From NCBI GenBank assembly GCA_947623455.1, contig OX392527.1:51566401-51630400 (forward strand): 64,000 bases of DNA, given 5' to 3'. Source of the stretch: Mimachlamys varia. Lineage: Eukaryota; Mollusca; Bivalvia; Pectinida; Pectinidae. This document shows positions 1 to 11,168 of the stretch, piece after piece (within the stretch, counting starts at the first letter, position 1; each line of letters starts with the position of its first letter). Made by a program: the position numbers and the translations under genes. A model generated the notes under the pieces. That model saw only the letters and a program-made list of their open reading frames with translations, had not been told where the DNA came from and did not search any database.

Positions 1-1750
1 TGGTCACTACGCTGATTTATAATACGGTAGAATGGGGAAAATATCAGGGACAAGACACTGAGATTGATGACTGTACGACAAACTCAGATTGTATAATTAT
101 GTGCATAAATTTAATAACATATATATATTGCACACTGACATACTGTATTACATAGAGGTTTATCTATATATTAGCATGTCGGCACGGTAACAGCTGCCAA
201 TAAATAACAACCACATATATATATACTGTACATGTTGGATATCATATCTGTATAAACCAGATATCGGTATGTACTGCATATCAAAATAACACGAGAAACA
301 AGGCCATGTAACTTCTGTATTTGAGTACTGGACTCGGGACTCGCACGTAGATTGATCACTGATGTGGAGGTATTGGTAAGGTGGCATAGGGCTTTAAGTT
401 AATGACTGATAATGATAAGACAATTCTTCAGAATTGCATGTCTTTATATTGCAAAGCATTTAAGAGAAGCTTTAGAGTATATTATATAAAATCCCCCCCC
501 CCCTCCCCTTGAACACATCATCTCTGGATGCCAATGAATTGTTTATAAAGATAATTGCAACCTACTCTATAACAAATGTCTCAAACAAAACGTGAGAAAT
601 GCTGATTAGGAGCTTTTACCTGTAAGGTCAACAACACCTACGGGACATCAATCCCCGTAAGATAACCATACCTTGTTCAACACCTGAAGGATCTATTATA
701 AGGTCGGACTAAAATAGAGGGTCCTAAAAATGTAGTACGTACCACCAATCTGTTGAGTTCAATGTAATAAATGTGATCAATTAATCAAATGAACACCTTT
801 AACAGTTCAGGCAATGACGGCCATCATGAAGATTACAATCTAGATATATGGTCTACGATGTTTAGGTAATACTAAAACTAAGATATTATCTGTGTGTACA
901 AAATATACCCGACCAGGGTACATATATTTTGTTTACAAAATACCCACATATCTTACTATGGTTTAATTTGTCAGTCATGTGCTTCGAATACAGGGTGTTA
1001 TCCCGAGAGGGAGCCTTTATAATATATATATATATATATATATCGAAATGTGGGACATACAGTATCTTTTTCTGAAATCTGTAGGAAACTGTAAAAGCCT
1101 TAAAAAAAAAGATTACTTTCCCACATAAAATCAAAACTTTTGTCCGTTTCAAACACAACTGAAGAGGTTTTAGTGCAAACTTTGATGATGAAAATATCTC
1201 CTAAAACTCATGCAGTTTTTGTTCGAGACAATTTACTCTTGGACATTACCAAGCTAAGCAGCACACTTATATATGGGACACATCATGATCACCATGCCAA
1301 CTAGGCTGTGCACCTTAGCTTGATAGTGCTCTATGTACAGGAATCACTGTACTGAATTGAAGGTTAGGGCTTTAATTACAGGGTACAGATGAATGGTCAA
1401 TCCTGCATGGTCAGTGTGAGGCCAGCTACACCCAGAATAAACTCGGCTTAGTGCTAGGGAGTAGGAGTTACCTATATAGGGACAGTGATACTACCCTAAG
1501 CTTTTGATCTGCTTAGCTGTTCTTGACCTTTCTGTAAATCTCCGAGTCTTAAAATTCCTCCAATTCAGTGGGTTTCCAGCTGAAAGCCTACACCTGCTGT
1601 GTGTGTGGGTTATACATACCTGTAAACCTGTACCTGTGTTATAATGTTTAACTTGTAAGGACTCAATCAGTACAACATTTATAGGTACCACACCTACCCA
1701 AATACATCATTCTTAAATTTAAACCTAAGCTGTGCTAGAGAGGGGGAAAT

Positions 1751-2106
1751 CCCTGGGGATGGGAGGGGGAGGACCCTAGGGATGGGAGGGGGAGGCCCCT
1801 AGGGATGGGAGGGGGAGGACCCTAGGGATGGGAGGGGGAGGCCCCTAGGGATGGGAGGGGGAGGACCCTAGGGATGGGAGGGGGAGGCCCCTAGGGATGG
1901 GAGGGGGAGGCCCCTAGGGATGGGAGGGGGAGGCCCCTAGGGATGGGAGGGGGAGGCCCCTAGGGATGGGAGGGGGAGGACCCTAGGGATGGAAGGGGGA
2001 GGACCCTAGGGATGGAAGGGATGGGAGGGGGAGGCCCCTAGGGATGGGAGGGGGAGGACCCTAGGGATGGAAGGGATGGGAGGGGGAGGCCCCTAGGGAT
2101 GGGATG
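1751..2106. repeat. G-rich minisatellite, 23-bp unit, about 15 copies
   Basis: The unit reads approximately ctagggatgggagggggagg followed by acc or ccc. Successive ctaggg starts are 23 bp apart. Two variants alternate, ending in gacc and gccc, and two late units carry an extra aagggat insertion. The plus strand has runs of three to five G at short intervals, so it could form G-quadruplexes; this is inferred from composition only. Confidence 0.93.
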
Positions 2107-2316
2107 GACAAGTGAACAATATCAATGCATGAGTATTGTATTGTATTGTTACAATGGTGAGTGGAAGGAGTAGACTGTTTGTTAACAAACTCCCTGCTAG
2201 GTCCTTCCATCTGAGTTTCAGATATATATTATAAACCATGAACTTTCTTTTCAAAAGAAAAATATAGATAATTTTGATCATATACTGTATATGTATCCCT
2301 CCTATATTTGAGAATG

Positions 2317-2511
2317 CAATAAAAACAAACCCAACTTACTCAAACCCAGTTTACTTGAACACACCTAGCTCATATTCATCGAACAGTTTATTTGGTCCCG
2401 ACTGAGTTGGTACGTCAAATTCAACCAACCTCGGATTATTCGAATACCATGCATGTATCCCTTGAACTATTGATCAGGTCCCTACGAGTTCGAGTAAGTG
2501 GTGTTTTATTG
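2317..2511. mobile_element. short inverted-repeat element, pogo/Tigger-like MITE
   Basis: The left end reads CAATAAAAACAAACCCAACT and continues into tactcaaa. The right end, reverse-complemented, reads caataaaacaccacttactc followed by gaac. The two termini are therefore clear inverted repeats. The interior (gttggtacgtcaa, cctcggattattcgaatacc, gatcaggtcccta) matches the element at 12856-13017. No coding capacity. The pogo/Tigger assignment rests on the CAGTaaAaCcCCaCttactc style of terminus. Confidence 0.6.
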
Positions 2512-2962
2512 TACTTATAAACAGACTTTTCTTCATCAACTTCTTTCCTCAATGTAACATGTTTATATAACACGACAATACATATGACTTCAAGGACAGA
2601 TTAAGCTACCGTATATGCCCTTGTATAGACATTATGGGACCCCATACCCTGTGTATGCAATATGCACTAATGCTGTACAACTCTAAATTTGACTTATAAA
2701 CCATTGGACTATCAATAAAGCTGAGAAAATAAACCCAAATAAAAAGAACCTAGAGTAGCTACAGTTTCTGTCTATACAACTCCCCTGTTCAGCAGGTAGA
2801 TGATTGCTAGAGATCAAGCCCTAATTGTGGGATTCTTCTAATATCTTAAATGTAACCTCTGGCTTTATAATCGTTAAGTTATCAAGGTAATGAAGGGAAC
2901 CATTGTAATCAGACACCCTAGAATGTGACCTTGAAACAAAGCTACACCATATTACTAGAGTA

Positions 2963-3021
2963 AAGGTCGGTTAAGGTCAGTTAAGGGTCAGTAAAGGTCA
3001 GTTAAAGGTCATTTAAAGGTC
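2963..3021 (+). repeat. short array of six AGGTCA-like half-sites
   Basis: Six copies of AGGTCA or AGGTCG (one with an extra G) follow each other separated by gtta, gtta, gtaa, gttaa and tttaa. It is a tandem repeat of about 10-12 bp that happens to match the nuclear-receptor half-site. It lies in intron 2 of the CASKIN-like gene. Whether it binds a receptor or is just a microsatellite cannot be told from sequence. Confidence 0.6.
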
Positions 3022-4101
3022 GTGTCTGTAAGCTCTGTGCTCACAGCTGGTAGTGAGGTAGTTAACAGCAGACGGCTGTAAACCAATTCCAATGTCTGCA
3101 GTTTTAAATGATGTAGAAAGTACCAAAGCTTTCACTTTAGTCAAAGACTATAATCTGTTATTTAGGTTTGGAAAGATGATTGGTATCGTTACAAGATATA
3201 TACTGATGTATCATGTTCTTTAATTCCCGTCTGTCCTAGAGAAACAATTTGGTGATGACCAGATATATATGTAGCTTGAGGGATAAGCGAAACATTCAGC
3301 TTAATATTTTAGAAGTTGGAAATAAGAAAGATACCTTATTTTTATTCAAATTATTATTTTCTAACACAGGCCTGCATCTTTCAAATCCAATGCATTGCCG
3401 TAGCAACATATCTTCCACTAATCACTAATGCATATTATTTGATCACATGACCTGGCAATAACATTATTGATTTACTTGTGTAATCCTCCCCTCCCCCTCC
3501 TACCCTCCCCCTCCCCTCCTACCCACACCTCAGGACCCTGGGCCAGCATGCAGTGATCAGAGTTGGAGCGGAGAGAAGCACTCCTACTCATTGACAATCA
3601 TTGCCCCCCAGGGAACGGTCCCTCCCAACAAGTGTAGGCCTTTTATTCACCAGCATGCCACGTAATCAAATCTTGAGTCAGATATTTCCGGGGACGAGAT
3701 GTACAAATGTAGTTACAATCATGAATACTAGGTGCTATAACGCTGCCTTGACCTTTTTCAGCCTGAAATTTGTTTCTGAATTGTTTATGTGTTGCTAGTA
3801 AAACATGTAAACAGACCTGGTAAAACTTGCCAACCTAAACGGATCAGCCTGTCAATATTAGCTATGTATGTAAAACGTAGTGATCTAACATTAGTTGAAT
3901 TTTTAAAAATCGCAAAAAGTCATTTTCAAACGTAATTAAAAAAATTCGTTGAGCAATAAAAGTAATTTCCAAGCTAGATTAGAAACAAAATAAGCATTGA
4001 TCAGGAACATACACACGCATGTACTGTATGTAATTCTATAAGTACCTGTACATGTCACAAGTTGTTAAGCTTAATTAGGCTTTGAAATTAAACTAATGAA
4101 C

Positions 4102-4345
4102 AGTCCCTGCTATCTTATTCCTACAATTCTACAATGGATTTGTAATATTTTTTCATTATCCTAAATTTTGATTTGATTTTTGAAATATTCTTTTTCTTTT
4201 CTGTTCCAAATCTGGAAACCCTAGTTTTTGTTTTAAATATGAAAAATATTTCCATAAAAACGTTGTAAAACTAATCAGGCCAAACTGGGATGAGCCTGTA
4301 CATTATCTGGCTACGTATTTGTTACGTTAGGTGTATTAGCTATAG
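4102..4345 (+). repeat. dispersed repeat, inverted partner of 39472-39712
   Basis: The stretch from ccctgctatcttattcctac to gtgtattagctataggg matches 39472-39712 in reverse complement over about 240 bp, with a few indels. Both ends start with a loosely similar ccct...ctaatac-type sequence, so it may be a non-autonomous transposon. No coding capacity. Confidence 0.75.
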
Positions 4346-5157
4346 GGAGACTGCATGTTAAACGTGGTTATGTCTCCAGTTGTACCGCGTTGACACTGCC
4401 AGACGTCAGTGCTTTTATAGAATAACCCGACATCAGTGCTTTTATAGAATAACTGCATGCACATATGAACTTAAGTGTTGTATAAATTTCTCAAGGAGAA
4501 ACTGATAAATGTTCCAGTTGCACTTTAAAGTCGGCCGTTATACATGTATGTATATCAAAGTTGAAACCAAGATATAATATTGGTGAAGTCTGAATGGGGA
4601 AGTATTAAACTTTAGTGGTCCTTGGGACCAAATAAGAAAAGATGCTTACATTTCATATTTGAAAAAAAATTTTGCTACGAACTAAATTACGAGCCAGTTA
4701 AGCAATTTTAGTATGTGCTGTTTTTAATTTTTCCCTAAAGATTAACAAATATCTATGAATAAAATATTTCAAACCCACGGATAAGAAATTTATGAGTGTT
4801 CTGATATATTTTGGTGAAACTTTTTGAAATCACAAAACAGACACAAGGTATTTTATTACAATCACCTGGAGCCAATTAATACATGCACTCTAACACAAGG
4901 GGATGGGCTTATTGAAGAACAGTAAAATAATATAGGTTTTTCTGCATTTTACAATGGACATTGGCTTATAATCTTGATATTTAACAATACATTGTACACG
5001 AAGGTATTAACAGATCATAGCTCAAAGCTCTTCAAGTTTGGAATCTGGAACATAGAGTTTTATAGTACATGTATTAAGTACTATTTATAATCATCTCTAA
5101 TAAGAAGTTAAGGTTTCTAAGTCCAATGACCAATCTCCATGGTTACCATGTACTTAC

Positions 5158-5209
5158 CCATCACAATCCTGATAATTAATGCCACCTTTCTTACTGGATC
5201 CCAAAAGTT
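5158..5209 (-). CDS. CASKIN: CASKIN-like scaffold protein, coding exon 2 (52 nt)
   Basis: Read on the minus strand, TATATTTTCAG precedes the exon and GTAAGT follows it. Joined to the single A left over from exon 1 (37019), the frame reads KLLGSSKKGGINYQDCDG and then two bases of a next glycine codon. This matches the segment just before the first ankyrin repeat of animal CASKIN proteins (KLLGSTKK..NVN.QD.DG), which I recall from the family. CASKINs are neuronal scaffolds with ankyrin repeats, an SH3 and two SAM domains; vertebrate CASKIN1 binds the kinase-like protein CASK. The exon starts in phase 1 and ends in phase 2. It lies about 31.8 kb downstream of exon 1. It is too short for routine gene finding to catch easily. 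Function is inferred from homology. Confidence 0.82.
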
Positions 5210-5400
5210 CTGAAAATATACGAAATATAAAATCTTAATCATCATATATTCACATTGAGGTATATATAAATGGTTATCAGAATAATGGCTACCTTGTGTT
5301 GCTATTGTAAACTGGATCCTTTAGTACAACCCGAGAAGACTTGACATATATGTGTGATGTTTGAGTATATATACATAATGCAACATGTCTTCCGATAATG

Positions 5401-5483
5401 AACTCATTCACCCCTGAAATTTCATAATAAACTATTCCAGTCTTTGATTGAAAGAATTCAAATATGTATCTTCAGGGGTGAAT
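5401..5483 (+). repeat. nested-palindrome repeat, copy 1
   Basis: One of five copies of a sequence of about 85-90 bp. Outer arms are TTCACCCCTGAA and TTCAGGGGTGAA. An inner pair, aactattcca and a diverged ttggaagagttc, lies between them. The copy could fold as a hairpin within a hairpin. No coding potential. Confidence 0.8.
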
Positions 5484-5604
5484 ATTTAGTCAAACATAAG
5501 TTTTAACACCATGAATTATATGTATGTGTTGTTTGAGAAAACACCAGTCTTTATAAAGGCGCTGTTTCATTAATCATTTAGCCTTCCCATGCAGTGCCTT
5601 TAGT

Positions 5605-5869
5605 CATTCCCCCCTGAAATTTAGGGTTCTCACTAAGTTTTGCAATAATTGGTTGTCTTCAAAAGAATACAATGTAGCTGGTTGAATTTTCACATTCTGT
5701 AATGTTGACATATATAAAATTCTGAAAAAGTAGCCGGTTCAAAGTTGGCGAATAACAGGCTACTTTTGCCGGCAACTGGCTTTTAATGAGAACCCTGAAA
5801 TTTTATATTGAACTATTCCAAACCTTGAATTGGAAGAGTTCAAATGTGTCTTCAGTAGTAAAAGGGTCG
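5605..5869 (+). repeat. nested-palindrome repeat, copy 2, split by an insertion
   Basis: The copy starts with cattcccccctgaaattt at 5605, is interrupted at 5623, and resumes at 5797 with gaaattttatattgaac, the inner arm ttggaagagttc and the end gtgtcttcag. The 174-bp interruption is the separate element at 5623-5796. Confidence 0.7.
5623..5796. mobile_element. small inverted-repeat transposon inserted in a repeat (hAT-like)
   Basis: It starts with AGGGTTCTCACTAAG and ends with TTTAATGAGAACCCT, so the termini are inverted repeats. The flanking copy of the palindromic repeat carries gaaattt on both sides (7 bp, or 8 bp counting tgaaattt with a one-base shift of the boundary). That duplication length and the AGGG...CCCT ends suggest a hAT-type MITE. 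It encodes nothing. Confidence 0.68.
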
Positions 5870-6018
5870 ATTATGTCAACTACGGTACGCGTATACCGGT
5901 AATATGCCTAGGTATGATTATATAGTGTTACAGACAGATAGTTCATTATTATAAAACTTGATGCACATTGACTTTTTATCGTCAACATTTGACATTTTGA
6001 TATTCTTGATGTTAATTA

Positions 6019-6172
6019 AAAACACCATAATGAACCCTAGATTATTTATCCATTTTGAAATTCTGAAAGAAGAATGTTAAAACACCATATTAAAGAACCC
6101 TAGATTATTTAGCCCTATTGGAATTCTGAAAGAAGGATGTTAAAACACCATATTAATGAACCCTAGATTATT
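6019..6172 (+). repeat. tandem repeat, about 63-bp unit, 2.4 copies
   Basis: The phrase aaaacaccatattaatgaac, then cctagattattta and a variable ccc...ttggaattctgaaagaaggatgtt-type segment (written here in parts), recurs three times from 6019. The last copy is cut off at 6172. Confidence 0.8.
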
Positions 6173-7158
6173 TACCCCTTTCCAGTGCTATTACGTAATT
6201 GACTGAGATCAATATATCTAGAGCCCTACTGTCGTTTAATTTGAACAAATACACTTTCTTTTGTCTTGCAGATCCTCTGTGCCAAAATTGAATGAATAAT
6301 GATTGAGAAGATGAAGAAAAAATGGAAACTCGACATAAAATGGATTACACACACAATGTAGCTTTAATGATAACACGGCTCACTTGAGCCTTCGAATTCG
6401 CTCGGTGTGAGCTGACAAGAACGCATGACCTTTACTTAAAGAATTTAATCCCATTCATACCAACATCGCCATAGAAACGAAATGGTGTCAAGATGGTAGC
6501 AAGTTTGAGGACGTTGAGCGATATTGCTGTACAGATGCTCGAAGACTTCTACGGAACACAAGTTGTCATTAACGTGCTTCGTACCTAGAAGACTGAATAA
6601 TTTAAGCCATATGTCATTCTCGATTTTCTGTAAAAGGCTGCGACATGATATTATACTACATGTACAGATAACATTTTACAAAGTTCTTGTTCATCCTGTG
6701 GAAAATTTGATTGGGTTTAAGAAGTGATAGACAACTTTTTCAAGGTCCTTGACAATCATGATCACAAGTCAAGATTAGAAAGAATTTTTTTTTTCAATTT
6801 GCAGAACATACATGTTAATTACTCTGCACCAATATGCACTTCAACAAGTTCTTACCCGTAGAAGTTCAACGTTTCTATCAACTCACTGGCACATTTACAA
6901 AGTAAGTGCTGTGTATTTTGTTCTTAAATTTTAACACATTTTCCATGTTTCTCCTATAAATAAATCATGACTATTTACATTCAGTCAATCCCCAATGATA
7001 AATATATCTGTCAATTTAGGCCTACATGCACCTATCCTGCAAAGCTATAGCTATAGAGTGATTAAAACCATTCCCCAATAATCCTAACGGTTCTCTAATT
7101 TCTCCCATGCTAAGCAAGCTATATGAATGAAGGTGCCTGATCATGACCAATCACCAAA

Positions 7159-7552
7159 TAAAAGGCCAAATATACATAACTTCAGAAAAAATTTTGTGAT
7201 TCTGGAAAATTCTGACAAAAATCCAGCTGATAACCATGCAAAAATAAGCCTAAAACTAAGTAAACCTGAGCGGTAACCAACAAGAAACTCTTGACAGAAA
7301 AATCCAAAGAGTTGAAAATAATTCAGGTGGGGCCCACTTCAACAAGAAGCCGAAGTTAGAAGACAGTTCAAAATGAACACGTGTTTACAAATACCGAGTT
7401 TCAACTGCTGCTGTACCGGTTACTGCGTACAAATTCATCTTGAATATTGCTGATATCAGTTAATCTTTACTAAATCTATAAATATAAAAAAGTTATTGAG
7501 CTTGATTTTCGCTTCAAATTTTGCCGAAAGTTACGTTTATTGGGCCTTTAAA
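7159..7552 (+). mobile_element. TTAA-flanked MITE, copy A, near full length
   Basis: The left end is taaaaggccaaatatacata and the right end is ttacgtttattgggccttta followed by aa. The family terminus, taken from the other copies, is TTAAAGGCCCAATATAC with its reverse complement at the other end. Interior landmarks are gaaactcttgacag, ggtggggcccacttcaacaa, gctgctgtaccggt and gattttcgcttcaaattttg. About 394 bp with no coding capacity. The palindromic TTAA at the ends suggests a piggyBac-type target duplication. Other copies are at 19836-20109, 20165-20563 and 58054-58280. Confidence 0.82.
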
Positions 7553-8643
7553 CAGTACTTTATGCCCCCCTTGAAAACTTTAAGCCATACTTTTTTATCT
7601 TCTTGTCATACTCAGAGGTATATACAACAGGTACATGTACTACAATCATAATATAAATGCCATTATTATATTCCCATTTGAATGTTTTTTAGTGTGTATC
7701 TGTAACATCATTATCAGGATTTTATAATAAGATAAATATCTTTCTATCACGTATACTACACAAATTAAATACGTTTATCGCTTCAGAACACAGTTTTCCC
7801 ATCCTCTACATGTACTTTTGTTTTCTGTACATTAAATAATTAACAATATCATTCACGTACTGTACATGGGAAGTTTTTTGGGTGGTCTATCAACATCACC
7901 TTTCTTTGATGATCATGAGTCATTATTGTATAGATAACTAAACATACTATAGTATTTCCAACACAAACATGTAAACAATTTAAGGTAAGACGAACTACAC
8001 CATGTCTAACTAAAACACCCTAGTACGTATACGTAGGAAACCGTTAAGATCATACAGCTACAGCCAACATGTACACTTGTGTTTTTTTTTTGTTTTCCAC
8101 TACACCGAAAATTGCCTCCAGCCGGTTTTAGCATATAGACGTGTTTTAAAGAGCTCCTGGAATTCTCTTTATCTGCGTATCCGCCATAAGATGGGTATAA
8201 TTAGGGTATACTAATTGTCTCACCATGGAGAACCATCCCAGAGTTATGTTCTAGTGCATGGAACAAATTTGTACGATAGGGAGAGAAAACGACAAATTGT
8301 TCATATTAATGTGAAATGCGTGTGTATTTTAAGGCAGGATCTAAAAATACGCCAGTTGTAACATTTTTTTTTATTTCTATAAATACTCCTTTATTGACAT
8401 TCCAACTAATTTTTTGTTTGTTGGCTTACCCTTGTAAATATACCTGTTTATATCATATTGATATTTTTGTTGTGATCATGCAAAATCATAATAAATGAGA
8501 ATTACTTAAAAGTTGGAATTGATAAAAATATTACTAATAGTTTTTCATGCTAAACATTTATAAAACTTAGCTTGCATCATTCATAAAGTTTCATATCGTT
8601 AATAGAATTTCGGCATAACAAGCAGAATTTTACATCGAATACT

Positions 8644-8734
8644 CAACTCATTCACACCTTAGAATACAGAATGAACTATTCCAACATTTGAATTAGAAAG
8701 GCTCAAAATGAGTCTCCAAAGGTGAATGGGTTAA
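8644..8734 (+). repeat. nested-palindrome repeat, copy 3
   Basis: It begins caactcattcacacctt and ends ccaaaggtgaatgggttaa, with the inner segment gaactattccaacatttgaa. It is more diverged than copy 4, but the outer and inner arms are recognisable. Confidence 0.75.
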
Positions 8735-9173
8735 CTGAAATTTCATATAGTAACGAGGGAACTGTTAAATCATAAACATAACCTTTTACATCATTCTGGG
8801 TTCCTGATAAATATTATTCTGATATGGAGGCAGTACCAGCTGTTTATAAACTTTTATCTCTCTTTCACGATAAACTTCATCTCTTTCCAATCTATTATCC
8901 TTTGAGATACAATCTGTGGTGACCAATCCTAGCATCTCTTGTCTTCAGCAATAAACAGAACAGCAGTATATATGTTGTACATCAATTTAGACATTAGTAT
9001 ATTATGGCTACATAATCACTGTCAACCAAAGCTACAATCTGTGTGACAGCATGCAGACACTAAATTAATTAATGTACATGAATCTAGATGTTAATGTTTT
9101 GGTAGTGACAATCCAAGGTGACCAAATTAAACATCTCCTGTCTTTGGCGACATATTGGTCCCTAATATAGACA

Positions 9174-9264
9174 ATGACTCATTCACCCCTCAAATTTCAT
9201 AATGGAATCTTCCAACCTTTGAATAGGAAGAGTTCAATCGTGTCTTCAGGGGTGGGGGAGTTAA
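9174..9264 (+). repeat. nested-palindrome repeat, copy 4
   Basis: Outer arms are ATTCACCCCTCAAATTTCAT and, at the right, cttcaggggtggggg. The inner part is cttccaacctttgaataggaa, broken by a few changes, then gagttc. Flanked by actc and agtt, extending the palindrome. Confidence 0.78.
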
Positions 9265-10109
9265 TTAAACAAGACTAGCCAAAATGTTTGTTTCGTGACA
9301 GATTCATTCAGCAGCACAGCAATGCAATATAGCATTGGACACATATCTCGACACCAAAGCTGCGAATTTCAAAACCATTTCCTAATCCAGTTATCATCAA
9401 TCAGGAGAATAAGCCATTAGAGGTTCCCCGTGTCTATATATCGCTCTGATTGTGCTGTAATCCTAGAGTGCCACAGACTCCCCCTGGTGGGTACGACTGT
9501 CATTGTGTCTACCGAGTTTAGAACAATTGGTGTCTATAAATAAACATAGCCTGCTTCAATCCTTCCATGATCTAAAATGGACCCAAAGGATCCAAATGCC
9601 TGCGGAAAAGTTTCACGACAATTTAGCTTCATTTAAAATTTACCAATTTCTGACTATTTAAGGATTTACTTATTAGCTAGACCACTATAAGAACCAATAC
9701 TTATTTAGGTTGGGAGTTATAGGCAGATCTTGAGCTTCGAGAGCTTTCTGCTATTATAATTATTCATGAATGCTGTTGGCCATGGCTTTGCTGGAATTTT
9801 TTAAAAATTTTATTCTAATTTGGACGAAGTTTTCTGGAAATTCAAGTCAATTTTGAAATTTAGACTGTTTCATGTTTTCGATTACATTTTCAGTACAGTA
9901 ATTATATAATATCCTGGGCATCAGGAATGCAATAAAATGGAGTAATTGATTTTTAAGTTATAGATATAAATTTAATTTACAATCAGAAAAGGTATACCAT
10001 ATTCATTCTTGTAATTTCACATAATCTTATAAATAATACTTAATTCTATACCCAGTCTGTAATTAAAGAAAAGGCAGAAAATAGTGACATATTGTCACCC
10101 AAGCTAAGA

Positions 10110-10430
10110 CAAGACTGTACGTAGTCATAATAATTATATAACTGAACGTTTATTCATTCGAAATCCAAACTTAATCTATTTATTTCTTCACCTTTTGCAA
10201 ATAATTACTTTTTTAAATAATTTATGATAATTAACCCATCTCCATTTGAAAGCAAGTTTTGCAGATGCAAGACTGTAGTCATAATATTTAAATAATTATA
10301 TAACTGTACGTTTATTCATTCGAAATCCAAACTTAATCCATTTATTTCTTCACCTTTTGGAAATATTTACTTTTTAAATAATTGACAATAATTAACCCAT
10401 CTCCATTTGAAAGCAAGTTTTGCAGATGTT
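10110..10430 (+). repeat. tandem duplication, unit about 160 bp, two copies
   Basis: A unit running from caagactgta to gttttgcagatg occurs twice in a row (about 10110-10268 and 10269-10430). Shared internal strings include gtttattcattcgaaatcca and catctccatttgaaagcaag. The copies differ by a few substitutions and small indels. No coding potential. Confidence 0.88.
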
Positions 10431-10989
10431 GAAAAATCGCCTGGATGACTGCTAGAAGTCAGTACTGTATACAAAGTAAGTATATATATATGTGGATCAT
10501 GTACATATGTTCATGGGTCAGCGATTTTCTGACCCATTTCAGCGTATATATATATATACCTCGTAATGTTACAAAAGGGCCAGAGATCTTGAGATAGAGA
10601 CGATTTCTGACCAGTGGACAGTCACAAGATGACCATTAGTATATCCTACAGCCATTAGGGTCCCTAATTGACTCGTCTCAGGTAGAGCTGTGACCTAACG
10701 ATACATAACACACCTGACGGGTAAAATCTCTCATAATAGACCACAATGATAGTGTCACAAAGCTCCCACCCGTTTCTCTTTAGTACACAATACATGTCAT
10801 CATCAAGTTCAAATCTCGACTTTATACCAATTCAATAGACCTGAAAGTCTGATACTATATATAGTTTACCAGAGAATACACTCTGAAACATTTCTCCGTT
10901 TACTTGCGGTTATATAATAAAAAAAAACCCAAAGTACATGTATGTGTAAGACACAGGGTTGGTTTGGTTTCTTTTGTTTTACATCCTAT

Positions 10990-11168
10990 TATTTAAGGAC
11001 GTTCCAGGGTACTTATCGTAGGTTGGTGAATTTTCTCCACGTACTCCAGGCTTTCCTCCACCTCCAAAACTGGCAACTGCCCCATGTGGGATTCGAACTC
11101 GCAACCCAGAGGTGGAGGGCTAGTGGTAGAATGTCTGAACACCTTAACCACTCGGCCACCGCGGCCCC
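10990..11168 (-). mobile_element. tRNA-derived SINE
   Basis: On the minus strand it opens with GGCCGCGGTGGCCGAGTGG, which contains a pol III A box, and then has a long variable-arm-like insert and the B box GAGTTCGAATCCC. Together these resemble a serine/leucine-type tRNA. A tRNA-unrelated body follows (gttgccagttttggaggtgg through cgtacctacgataagtaccc-type sequence). The spacing between the boxes and the lack of a paired acceptor stem argue for a SINE head and not a working tRNA gene. It lies in the CASKIN-like intron 1, same strand as the gene. Confidence 0.82.

Larger units (their letters stand above)
1..5157 (-). other. partial intron 2 of the CASKIN-like gene; no exon found
   Basis: This stretch lies downstream, on the minus strand, of the 52-nt exon at 5158-5209, whose GTAAGT donor opens it. 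I looked on the minus strand for the next ankyrin exon, which in CASKIN proteins encodes an HHAAL-type repeat start, and found none, so exon 3 is probably outside the window. What it does hold is a G-rich minisatellite (1751-2106), a small inverted-repeat element (2317-2511), an AGGTCA array (2963-3021), a 26-bp sequence repeated twice (about 4403-4450) and one copy of a dispersed repeat (4102-4345). Confidence 0.6.

Noticed and set aside
11070..11168. A functional serine or leucine tRNA gene
   Set aside because: The boxes are present, but the outer bases do not form an acceptor stem and the sequence continues into a tRNA-unrelated SINE body.
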